Position numbers and translations under genes: made by a program | Notes under the pieces: generated by a model | Databases searched by the model: none | The model's input: the letters and a program-made list of their open reading frames with translations, nothing else | Told to the model about the DNA's origin: nothing | Shown: piece by piece, positions 19,160-26,665 of the stretch | Numbering within the stretch: the stretch's first letter is position 1 | Layout of the letters: each line of letters begins with the position of its first letter | From: UBA10347 sp905182135 | GTDB lineage: Bacteria; Actinomycetota; Acidimicrobiia; Acidimicrobiales; UBA10347 | Reading direction: 5' to 3' | DNA: 64,000 bases | Assembly (NCBI GenBank): GCA_963925805.1 | Contig: CAWUSE010000012.1 | Coordinates: 130,395-194,394, forward strand

Positions 19160-20614
19160 TCAGGCAGTTGACGCAACCGAGTCACGCCGAGCAAAGCCCC
19201 AGGCGACAACAAAACCAACAACGGCGACGACGAACATGGGATACCAGGTGAAGCGGGTAGCCCAGGTGTTGCCTTCGCGGAGCTCGACCTCACCTTGCAG
19301 CACGCGAGCCTCGGAGATACCGGTGCGGTCAACGATCGTGCCGTCGGGTTTGATGATTGCGCTGAAGCCAGTCGGCGCAGCCTGCAGCACCCAACGACCA
19401 GACTCGATTGCCCGCAGTTGCGACGACGCGATCTGCTGGGTCTGCACAATTGTCAACCAGAACGATGAGCCGTTTGTCGGATTCAACTGAATCAGACCGC
19501 CATTGCTCATACCGTCATAAGTTCGGTCATCGTGGAACACTTCCCACGAGATACTGATTGCAGCAGTGCCGACACCGGTTTCGATAATGGCTGGACCCGT
19601 TCCTGGTTTGGCATCATTGGTGGGCAAAAAGTCGGGAGCAACACGCTCGATCAGTCCGCGAAAGGGTACAAATTCGCCGAACGGGACCCGCCGCAGCTTG
19701 TCATAACGACCTGAGTTCGTGCCGTCGGGGTTGATCGTCATCGACGCGTTCAGGAAGAAACCTTCGTCCCCAAAAGTCTCGATGATGCCAGCGATGATCG
19801 GCGCATCGAGATCCTGCGCCATTTCGACCAGTTCGTCGTACACAGGCGTATCGACGAGAGGGCCCCTTGTGTGCACAACGTTCTCGGGCCATAGCACAAA
19901 GTCGACCGGGCCTTGTACGCCTTGGCTTGCTTCGAGGTGGCGCACGAACACTTCCCGCGAGCTCGTGTTTGCAGCCCGGGTGTTCTGCGGCCCGCCACCC
20001 TGCACGATGGCGATATCGATGGTGTCGATCGCTTGTCCGTGGGGTGCCACAATCGTGAGGAACACAGCTGCGACCAGCACGCCAACAGCAATAGTAGTGT
20101 CTCGCATGTTGCGCTCCGCGAGGGCACTGAGTGCAACGCCGCCGACGCCGACCAACGCAACTATCGTCAATGAGCCAAAGACTCGTGCCGTCTGGGCCAA
20201 AGGCGCGTCGGACTGGCTGATGGCCAAGCTGGCTAGCGGCACACCACCAAAGGGCCAGTTCCAGCGAACAAGCGCGGCAAGAACCAAGGCTGCCGGAAGG
20301 GCCACACGGCGCCCTTGTGTGGGTGGCACCAGCATGGCTACAGCTCCATAGAGCATGGAAAATACAACGCCTTGGATTAGGTACCCGGGGATCGTCATAT
20401 CCCACATCCAGAAGGTGGCTGGGAACAGCCACCAAATACCAACCACGGTCGCCCGTTTAAAGCGTTCCTTTCGTGGCTGGTTTGCCAGAAGCATGTCGAG
20501 GATGGCGATGCCTACAAACGCAAACGGCCACCATCCCCATGGCGGCATCGAAAAGGCGATCAGACCACCGGCAAGGGGCGCCATAAGCCCAGCCGTTCTG
20601 TCCGAGTGAATCAT
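19160..20614 (-). CDS. lnt: Apolipoprotein N-acyltransferase-like protein with Cys-to-Ser at active site
   Basis: 484-residue membrane protein with about six N-terminal hydrophobic segments (residues 1-200), then a nitrilase-type domain and a final membrane segment. This is the architecture of Lnt, which N-acylates the lipid-modified cysteine of lipoproteins. Two of the three catalytic residues are recognisable: Glu in LWPENVV and Lys in YDKLRRVPFGEF. The third is not, because where Lnt has ICYE this protein reads ISWE (codons ATC TCG TGG GAA), so the nucleophilic Cys is Ser. It may be an altered enzyme, or a non-acylating homologue. It lies 25 bases downstream of the Rv2466c-type selenoprotein gene on the same strand. 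Confidence 0.8.
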   Translation of the reverse strand: MIHSDRTAGLMAPLAGGLIAFSMPPWGWWPFAFVGIAILDMLLANQPRKERFKRATVVGIWWLFPATFWMWDMTIPGYLIQGVVFSMLYGAVAMLVPPTQGRRVALPAALVLAALVRWNWPFGGVPLASLAISQSDAPLAQTARVFGSLTIVALVGVGGVALSALAERNMRDTTIAVGVLVAAVFLTIVAPHGQAIDTIDIAIVQGGGPQNTRAANTSSREVFVRHLEASQGVQGPVDFVLWPENVVHTRGPLVDTPVYDELVEMAQDLDAPIIAGIIETFGDEGFFLNASMTINPDGTNSGRYDKLRRVPFGEFVPFRGLIERVAPDFLPTNDAKPGTGPAIIETGVGTAAISISWEVFHDDRTYDGMSNGGLIQLNPTNGSSFWLTIVQTQQIASSQLRAIESGRWVLQAAPTGFSAIIKPDGTIVDRTGISEARVLQGEVELREGNTWATRFTWYPMFVVAVVGFVVAWGFARRDSVASTA

Positions 20615-20639
20615 GTCTGACGCCCCCTGCAGCCTTGAA

Positions 20640-21263
20640 TCAAATTGGGCGCTCGCCGAACTCTGGTTTTTCAGTACGGGTGCGCTTGATCTCCCAGAAG
20701 CCAGGTATCTGAGCGACCGCTACGAAAGCATCCCACAGCTTTAGTGACTGCTCGGTAGTCGGCACACGAGTGATGACTGGTCCAAACAATGCGACACGGT
20801 CGCCGTTGTCATCATCGAGTGCGATGATCGGCGTACCGACATCGTCACCCGTCAAATCAAGGCCCTTCTTCATCGCTGCACGAATGACATCGTCGTAGGA
20901 CTCATCGTCGAAGGCATCGGCATATGACGCGTCGAAACCTGCCGTTGCCAAGGCATCGGCAACATCGAAGCGGTCCTGGCGCTCCTTGTCGTGGTGAATG
21001 CGTGTCGCAAACTCCCAATACGCATCCTTAACCCGAGCTTCGCCTTCACCCTTGCGGATTGCTTCGATCACACGCAACAAATTGTGTGTGAACGAAACCG
21101 GTGCGTAGTAGTCACTGTCTTCAGCCGGCTGATTCTTCTCGAGCAAGCTGATCGACTGCCACGTGATATTTAGGTCGCGGTGCGGTTGCACTTCGTCGAC
21201 TACCCAACGGGCAGTCACCCAACACCACGGTCAAATAGGGTCTACCCAAAATTCAATATCCAT
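20640..21263 (-). CDS. Selenoprotein: Rv2466c-type DsbA-family protein with Sec-Pro-Trp-Cys active site
   Basis: A 207-residue thioredoxin-fold protein if the TGA at 21231-21233 is read as selenocysteine. Downstream of the TGA the product follows mycobacterial Rv2466c (mycothiol-dependent nitroreductase) closely, with SRW-like TARWVVDE, DVGTPII holding the cis-Pro, FGPVITRVP and EIKRTRTE near the end. Upstream in the same frame are ATG and MDIEFWVDPI, the family's N-terminal strand, so the motif reads DPI-Sec-PWCW where Rv2466c has DPLCPWCW. Sec is residue 11 and Cys is residue 14. A hairpin suited to a bacterial SECIS follows, and tRNA-Sec is encoded at 60.6 kb. A gene caller would start at the GTG at 21218 and lose the active site. 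I see no clear Shine-Dalgarno site. Confidence 0.9.
21198..21216 (-). promoter_or_regulatory. Bacterial SECIS-like hairpin of the Rv2466c-type selenoprotein
   Basis: In the mRNA, GACUGCCC pairs with GGGUAGUC (8 bp with one G-U pair) around the loop GUU. The loop begins 22 nt after the UGA and its first base is G. Both features match what is known of bacterial SECIS elements, which lie inside the coding region just after the UGA and bind SelB. Confidence 0.8.
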
Positions 21264-21444
21264 CAACGCAGGTTATAGGGCGTTGCAGTATGCGGGCCAG
21301 CGAAACCGGTTAACTCTTGACCTTCGCCAGCAGTGTCAGCGAGCGGCCGCACTTGAGATCGACACCCATGGTCGCGGTTATTCCAACACGCGAACAGAGT
21401 GGAAGCGTTCGGAGCGATTACTTCGGGTAGGGCTAGTGTCCGCG

Positions 21445-21744
21445 TCAGATGGCGCAGGCGCCGCCGGTGCCATCATCGAGCTCGACTACAAGCCGCTTGC
21501 GCAGTCCGCCCTTGACATCGACTCGCATGGCAGCCGCCAAGCCAATCAGCTTCGGGGCCATCAAAATCTTGAAGTCACCATGTCGCATGTTGCGATACGG
21601 AGCCAGGTTCTTGCCCTTTGTATTGGTGTCGACCGACACCTCGGCAACCTTGCCTCAACCGACCGCCGAGATGAAGTCAATAGTCATGACCCCGCCACGT
21701 TTAGCGAGTAGTTGCTCTGCATCAGATGTGATATCGATGTTCAT
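21445..21744 (-). CDS. Selenoprotein: HesB/IscA-like small protein with Sec at residue 30
   Basis: A 99-residue protein if the TGA at 21655-21657 is read through. The first part, MNIDITSDAEQLLAKRGG then MTIDFISAVG, has the beta-alpha start of A-type Fe-S carrier (HesB/IscA) proteins. The part after the TGA (GKVAEVSVD, then VDVKGGLRKRLVVEL) continues the same fold, and HesB-like selenoproteins with Sec at the first cysteine site are a known class. The only cysteine is near the C-terminus (GACAI). The start ATG at 21744 has a GGAG ribosome-binding site 7 nt upstream. The SECIS-like hairpin after the TGA is a perfect 6-bp stem. It lies 181 bases upstream of the second selenoprotein gene on the same strand. 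Whether it carries Fe-S clusters or acts as a redox protein is not known. Confidence 0.85.
21625..21640 (-). promoter_or_regulatory. Bacterial SECIS-like hairpin of the HesB-like selenoprotein
   Basis: In the mRNA, GGUGUC pairs perfectly with GACACC around the loop GGUC. The loop begins 20 nt after the UGA and opens with GG, as in well-studied bacterial SECIS loops. Confidence 0.8.
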
Positions 21745-21755
21745 GGTGGATCTCC
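21745..21755 (-). promoter_or_regulatory. Ribosome-binding site of the HesB-like selenoprotein
   Basis: GGAG sits 7 nt before the ATG at 21744 on the minus strand. It selects this start over the longer open frame reaching back to 21840. Confidence 0.65.
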
Positions 21756-22116
21756 GGGTCCGAAGGACGTCCGAGGTAGGAACCCCACCAACGGTACCCT
21801 TCTTCTCGAACCAGTCGAGCAATTTCCACTGAGACACCACATCGCTATCAACTACGGCAGGTCAACCACGACCTGTCTGATGCCAACCGGCTGTGATCAA
21901 CGGGTCCGTGTCGAGTCGAAATTCCCGCAGTGATAAGCATGCGGGCTCGCTAGTTTTCTTCGTCACAAACCGTGCAAATCATGAGCGGCGGAATGACGAA
22001 GGCCATTGCCAAACCGAAACCCCGCATAGCCAGGTGGGCAGTACGTCAACAAAAAGCATGACGCGATCCAGTGGCGAATACACACGACACCTCACCGGTG
22101 TGATGTGATCGGGCGC
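21756..22116. other. Divergent intergenic region between selenoprotein genes and amidase
   Basis: About 360 bases that should hold promoters for the minus-strand selenoprotein genes and the plus-strand amidase. The short open frames look like chance. I could not assign a clear -10/-35 pair. Confidence 0.45.
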
Positions 22117-23499
22117 ATGGTTGAACTCACCTCGTCGCTCACCACGCTTATTACAGCCCTTGACAACAAGGATGTGTCGGCCCGCGAGCTGCTGACGATG
22201 CACCTTGATCGCATCAATCGTCTGGACGGCGATGTCAACGCCGTGGTTACCCTGGCGCCCGATCGCGCCGAAGCCGAAGCCACCGAGATCGACAACGCCC
22301 GTGCTGGTGGCGCAGACCTCGGCCGACTCGCAGGCGTGCCAATCACCATCAAGGATGCGCTCGCTACCGAGGGCATCCGGTCGACGGGCGGCGCCGTCGA
22401 ACTACGCGACTTCGTGCCCGACACCGATGCTGTGGCTGTTGCCAAGGTCCGCAACGAGGGTGCGGTCGTGTTTGGCAAAACAAATGTGCCCCGTTGGTCC
22501 GGCGATTACCAGTGCTACAACGAAATGTTCGGTACGACGAACAATCCTTGGGATGTCGAACGCACTCCAGGAGGATCCTCCGGCGGCCCCGCTGCTGCTG
22601 TGGCGATGGGATTCACCGGGTTCGAGATCGGCACCGACATCGGCGGATCCATCCGGCTTCCCGCATCGCACTGTGGCGTGTACGGGCACAAGCCGAGCTT
22701 CGGGGTGATCCCCACCCACGGCTATTTGGACAGTGTCGCCTATCACCGCAACGTGTCGGATGTAAATGTGTTTGGTCCAATCGCACGCTCGATCGATGAT
22801 CTTGACCTGCTTGTCGACCTACTCGCTGGGCCAAACCCCGACGATGCACCTGGTTGGCGCCTGGAACTTCCGCCACCGCGTGCTGCTGAGCTCGCCGATT
22901 TCCGAGTTGCGGCGTGGCTCGACGATTCGTTCTGCCCAGTCGATGACTCTGTCAGTGCTGTTCTTCAGAATGTCGTTGCTGCTCTTGAAGACGCCGGCGC
23001 TCAGATCAGCCACACAGCACGTCCTGACCTGGAACCAATGGCCGCCGCTGTCAATGGTTCGAACCTGATCGGCTCAGCTACCGACATCTCCGAAATGCAA
23101 GAGGGAATGTCGCATCTCGTGTGGGATGTGATGCATCGTCAGCGTGGCGAGATCCGGCAGCGGTGGTCCGAGTTCTTCGGTGACATCGATGTGCTTCTGT
23201 GCCCCGTCTCCCCTGTTCCAGCCTTCCAGCACGTTCATTCTTCCCAGGGTTCCAACTGGGCACATGGGGTGTTGAGAGACTTCGACGACATGCCGTATCG
23301 CCACATGCTCCGATGGAACACGCTCATTGGTAGCGCCTATCTGCCGGTCACCGTGCCGCCTGTCGGGCGCACTGCTGCCGGTCTGCCCGTAGGCATCCAA
23401 GTCGTTGCACCCTTCCTGCATGACCGCACTGCGCTGGCGTTTGCTCGCCGTATCACCGAGGTCATTGGTGGTTATGAAGCCCCACCCCTCGCGGTCTAG
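22117..23499 (+). CDS. Amidase signature family enzyme
   Basis: About 460 residues with the Ser-cisSer-Lys triad of the amidase signature family. The lysine is in VPITIKDAL (about residue 79), the Gly/Ser-rich loop is GGSSGGPAAA (about residues 152-161) and the nucleophile region is GTDIGGSIRLPA. It hydrolyses an amide, but the substrate is not predictable. It lacks a GatB neighbour, so a GatA role is unlikely. I prefer the ATG at 22117 over the GTG at 22105. Its C-terminal motif GLPVGIQVVAPFLHDR resembles the amidase fragment at the far end of the window, which suggests two related paralogues. Confidence 0.9.
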   Translation: MVELTSSLTTLITALDNKDVSARELLTMHLDRINRLDGDVNAVVTLAPDRAEAEATEIDNARAGGADLGRLAGVPITIKDALATEGIRSTGGAVELRDFVPDTDAVAVAKVRNEGAVVFGKTNVPRWSGDYQCYNEMFGTTNNPWDVERTPGGSSGGPAAAVAMGFTGFEIGTDIGGSIRLPASHCGVYGHKPSFGVIPTHGYLDSVAYHRNVSDVNVFGPIARSIDDLDLLVDLLAGPNPDDAPGWRLELPPPRAAELADFRVAAWLDDSFCPVDDSVSAVLQNVVAALEDAGAQISHTARPDLEPMAAAVNGSNLIGSATDISEMQEGMSHLVWDVMHRQRGEIRQRWSEFFGDIDVLLCPVSPVPAFQHVHSSQGSNWAHGVLRDFDDMPYRHMLRWNTLIGSAYLPVTVPPVGRTAAGLPVGIQVVAPFLHDRTALAFARRITEVIGGYEAPPLAV

Positions 23500-23513
23500 T
23501 CCGGAATCGACTT

Positions 23514-23730
23514 TCAACCCACGTAGCCAATGAGTTCAGCCATATCGACGTAACGAGTGCCTTCGGCTATCTCGGCCTCGGGGCCAACAAGACATTTGGT
23601 CTCCAGGTCCGAGATCGAAGAGCTAGCAATTCCTCGGTGTGCCTATGCCCCATGATGGGCGATCGAGCTGGCGCTCATCACTTCGTTGGTGATGAACGAC
23701 AAGTTTTGCCACCTGGGTAGAATCTGTGGC
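23514..23730 (-). pseudogene. Possible remnant of a protein gene
   Basis: A minus-strand frame with coding-like composition, ending in AEGTRYVDMAELIGYVG, is interrupted by a TAG about 40 codons before its end (near 23645) and has another TAG near its 5' limit. I do not recognise the family. It may be a decayed gene, or a chance frame. Confidence 0.25.
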
Positions 23731-23798
23731 TAGTACTTGGAAAATGGGGAGGCGGACGGCAGTTGTCCGCCAACCCCAGTCAAACCAAACCGTTCAGA

Positions 23799-24362
23799 TC
23801 AGACAGTGCGGCCCAGGAAGGCCGCAAGCTGGTCGGCGTTGCATGAACCGTCGACGCACTGCTGCTCAGCTAAGAATGGACCAGCGCCATCTTCTTCAGC
23901 ACGGAAACCAGGCTGGATCATCTGACGCGCTTGCGTCAAGATGCCTGCGGCGAGTTCTGGAGAAAGGTCTGTCGACTGGTCGGTTGCCTTGGCAATATCC
24001 CAGCCGTGGGTGAACGTATCAGTAACGGCCAAGCCCAAAACAGCAGCGCCGGGCATTTCGCCAAACGGCATAACGACCATCTTCTCGAGTGCGCCATCTT
24101 CTTCGAAACAGGCGATAGTTGCGGCAGCAGCCTCGTCAAATGCGGCAAGGAAATCGCCCTCGGCCCAGTTGGTCTCGCCACCAGCAGGTGGTTGGCCCGA
24201 CATGCCAGCGACGAAGAAGTGCTGGGCGCCAACGACATGGTTAATCACACCGGCGACGTCCCAAGAATTACACGGTGTCGCGTTCTGCATCTGGTCAGCG
24301 CTGACATTAGCCAGCACACCACGGGTTGAGGCAATGGCTTGTTGAAGAGGGGCAGTGCTCAT
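23799..24362 (-). CDS. TIGR03086-type DinB/mycothiol-dependent maleylpyruvate isomerase-like protein
   Basis: 187-residue helical-bundle protein. The N-terminal half matches the TIGR03086/MDMPI-N pattern: TPCNSWDVAGVINHVVGAQ near residue 30, with the metal-binding His in NHV, and TDTFTHGWDIAKATDQ near residue 110, with the second metal-binding His in THGWD. Such proteins bind a divalent metal and often occur in mycothiol-making Actinobacteria. The exact reaction is unknown. The ATG at 24362 has AGGAG upstream, which favours it over the longer frame. Confidence 0.82.
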   Translation of the reverse strand: MSTAPLQQAIASTRGVLANVSADQMQNATPCNSWDVAGVINHVVGAQHFFVAGMSGQPPAGGETNWAEGDFLAAFDEAAAATIACFEEDGALEKMVVMPFGEMPGAAVLGLAVTDTFTHGWDIAKATDQSTDLSPELAAGILTQARQMIQPGFRAEEDGAGPFLAEQQCVDGSCNADQLAAFLGRTV

Positions 24363-24712
24363 GATAACTCCTGATGATCGGCCGAGGCTCGTCCGAATCG
24401 ACACACCTTAGCGACCGATCATCGCTACAACCTGTCGACCCCACAACAGGCAATATTTGACGCTGTTTCGGGCTGACCGGTCGCCTCATTTCTCTGGGCC
24501 ACGCAACGGACTTCGACTCGGTGACCGACGGGGCGTCGGCGATGACGCCCAGACACTGGTGACGAATGACACGGGTGAAGTCTCCACAGGTGGGGTTAGC
24601 TTCGTCTATCCACCACCGGACCAGCGCTATGCGCCGTCATCGTGACGGCGGTCACTGACCTTCTAGTACAGATTGTCGGGACCTCTCCCAAGAGCCAGCG
24701 GTAAGGATCACG
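24363..24712. other. Spacer with a 7-bp inverted repeat
   Basis: No gene recognised. At 24633-24649 GCCGTCA and TGACGGC form a perfect 7-bp stem around TCG, 64 bases before the small gene at 24713. It could be an operator or a terminator; no T run follows. Confidence 0.45.
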
Positions 24713-24934
24713 ATGATGCCCACCACAACCGTTTCCAAACGCACCAAGTCGACGCGTCACAAGACTCGCGGCAAGCAGTCCTTATTTCATCGCTCAACCA
24801 CGCCCTCGGCGGGCGAAGAAATACAGCAACTGCGCGATCAGATCATGCACCTGCGTTCAACCGTGACCGAACAAGAAGAATCCATCGCCTTCCTGCGCGA
24901 CCTTCTCTCGCAACGCTGGTTTGACGCCGACTAG
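24713..24934 (+). CDS. Small hypothetical protein, basic N-terminus and helical C-terminus
   Basis: 73 residues. The first 30 are rich in Lys, Arg and Thr. Residues about 33-65 (GEEIQQLRDQIMHLRST then TEQEESIAFLRDLLSQ) have a heptad-like pattern that suggests a coiled coil. An AAGGA sequence lies 6 nt before the ATG pair. Function unknown. Composition and ribosome-binding site support a real gene, but the evidence is modest. Confidence 0.5.
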   Translation: MMPTTTVSKRTKSTRHKTRGKQSLFHRSTTPSAGEEIQQLRDQIMHLRSTVTEQEESIAFLRDLLSQRWFDAD

Positions 24935-24983
24935 GCAAACGCTCACTAACGCCAAGACCACGCTGGTATCGCTATGACGCGAG

Positions 24984-25634
24984 TCAGATCAACCTGGCTA
25001 ACCAGTCGCGCAGATCGTGCATCGACGCCATGCTGATCTCGTGCTGCATGGGGTACTCGCGGTAGGTGTGCTCGACACCATGCGTCGTCAAGGTGTCACG
25101 GATGGCCTGACCCCGGTCCACGATGACCATTGGGTCAAGGGTGCCGTGATGGATGAGGATCTCGGGCATCGAGTGGCTGCTGGTTGAATTCTCAAACCCG
25201 TACTCGAGGCCATCGAGTTCGGTAAGCATCCCGGATAAGCACGCCATTGCGGCGGGGCGAGTCGCCCCAGGTGTCCGCAGCGCGGAGGCCAGTGTCATAG
25301 CGCCACCTTGAGAAAAGCCGATGATGACCGCTTCCGCTCGATCGAACCCTCCATCCGCACACGCCCTATTAATCGTGATGTCGAGCGCATCCACCGAACT
25401 CAAGAACATCGCCGAGTCGATGGTGCCATCGTCATTTCGCTCGTACCAGCCGGCGCCAAATCCCATGACCGACCGAGGGCCACGTGGGCACACAGTGAAA
25501 AATCGGCCATGGGGATCGATGTGAGGCACAAGCCCCGCTAGATCGAATTCATCGGCCCCGTAGCCATGAACCAGCACGAGCAACCTCGCCCCTGCCCCGG
25601 TCGTCCCGACGATGTTTACCTGAAGCTCATTCAT
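24984..25634 (-). CDS. Alpha/beta hydrolase, carboxylesterase/phospholipase type
   Basis: 216-residue single-domain hydrolase. The N-terminal motif LVLVHGYGADEFDLAGLVP is that of the carboxylesterase/lysophospholipase (abhydrolase_2) family. The nucleophile is Ser in IIGFSQGGAMTLA, the acid residue lies in HGTLDPMV and the histidine in PMQHEISMA. The protein is soluble and probably acts on short-chain esters. I chose the ATG at 25634, since the upstream extension does not fit the family. Confidence 0.88.
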   Translation of the reverse strand: MNELQVNIVGTTGAGARLLVLVHGYGADEFDLAGLVPHIDPHGRFFTVCPRGPRSVMGFGAGWYERNDDGTIDSAMFLSSVDALDITINRACADGGFDRAEAVIIGFSQGGAMTLASALRTPGATRPAAMACLSGMLTELDGLEYGFENSTSSHSMPEILIHHGTLDPMVIVDRGQAIRDTLTTHGVEHTYREYPMQHEISMASMHDLRDWLARLI

Positions 25635-25774
25635 GGGCTGACCGTAGCTGGCGTCTATGCAGCTCATTCGGCAAAACGCGGTGGACCAGTTTGCTCGTGG
25701 GGCCGAGACGCTGCCCTTTGCACCCGTTACTTAACCAGAGTGCCGACAGAGGCCGAATGAGGTAGCCCTGCAAA

Positions 25775-26374
25775 CTAGGGCAAGTAAGCCAGCACGACAG
25801 GGGTGTCGCTTCCACTCCAGGTACCCGACAACGTTCCCGACGTCGAGTCTGGTTCGGGCGTGCTCAGGCCATGCCGCACGACGACCTGGACGCCACCAGC
25901 GTCAATCACCGTGTCGGCGTCGAAGGACTCGGCATGTACGCCAGACATTTTCGGAACCAATGCGTTAGCGGTCCCGCTTCCCAGAACCGTGGCAGTCGAT
26001 TCTCGATAGAGCCGTTCTTGACCATCTTCAAAGTACTGCTCGACCTCTGTCCCACCGGTCAGGATCGCACGAATCAATTCGGCCGCGTAGACAGGATCGG
26101 CGCAGCCGCTGTAGACCCAGCGCTTGCCAAGCACCGAGTGCTCGATTGTGCCGATGCCCCACTCTTCTGCCCCCGCCAAGGGCTCAGAACGATAGGTCAG
26201 CGGAATATGCAGCACGCCTGCGCCGGACTGCACCAGGTGAGTCTCGATGCCAACTTCGCCGGCCGGGTCATCGAAACGATACGAACCCATGGTGGTCAAG
26301 TCGCCAGTGCCAAGATATGACGCAAGAAGTTCGAGTTTGGACGGACGCAAAGTCGCCCGGTGCAAAAGAGCCAT
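25775..26374 (-). CDS. Maltokinase N-terminal cap-like domain protein
   Basis: 199-residue protein beginning ALLHRATLRPSKLELLASYL, the opening of the actinobacterial CG0192/maltokinase N-terminal cap-like family, in which a stand-alone cap domain occurs without the kinase lobe. It includes GVLHIPLTYRSEPLAGAEE and GTIEHSVLGKRWVYSG, both typical of that fold. No catalytic residues are known for these proteins, and I infer no enzyme activity. The ATG at 26374 is chosen over a longer frame. Confidence 0.7.
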   Translation of the reverse strand: MALLHRATLRPSKLELLASYLGTGDLTTMGSYRFDDPAGEVGIETHLVQSGAGVLHIPLTYRSEPLAGAEEWGIGTIEHSVLGKRWVYSGCADPVYAAELIRAILTGGTEVEQYFEDGQERLYRESTATVLGSGTANALVPKMSGVHAESFDADTVIDAGGVQVVVRHGLSTPEPDSTSGTLSGTWSGSDTPVVLAYLP

Positions 26375-26665
26375 GTCGCCACAGTAGAGCCAGTCTGTGA
26401 CAGCGCGGTCGATAAAGAACCCGTGCTTACTCACGCAGCTGAACCGCCACCGACCCCTGCGACCACGCCAACCTCAACCCCTTACTCACCGCGACCTCTG
26501 CGCGTCCGACCGCCGCTGGCATACCCCCAGCACCGGTTCAGCAATTCGCTATGCAGCAACGCTGGAGTCTCGGGCCATGAGCGTTTCTGGGGCTGACATG
26601 TACCCGCACGTCGTTGCGAAAATGCGACAGAGCGAGCGATGCAGAGCGCGTCGTCAACGCATCTT

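Noticed and set aside
21445..21447. The TGA at the end of the HesB-like selenoprotein as a second Sec codon
   Set aside because: Readthrough would add only three residues before TAG, and no suitable hairpin follows. It is taken as the true stop.
21163..21711. A 182-codon plus-strand frame over the selenoprotein genes
   Set aside because: It is antisense to both selenoprotein genes, shows no family resemblance and has irregular composition. The minus strand carries recognisable proteins with SECIS-like hairpins.
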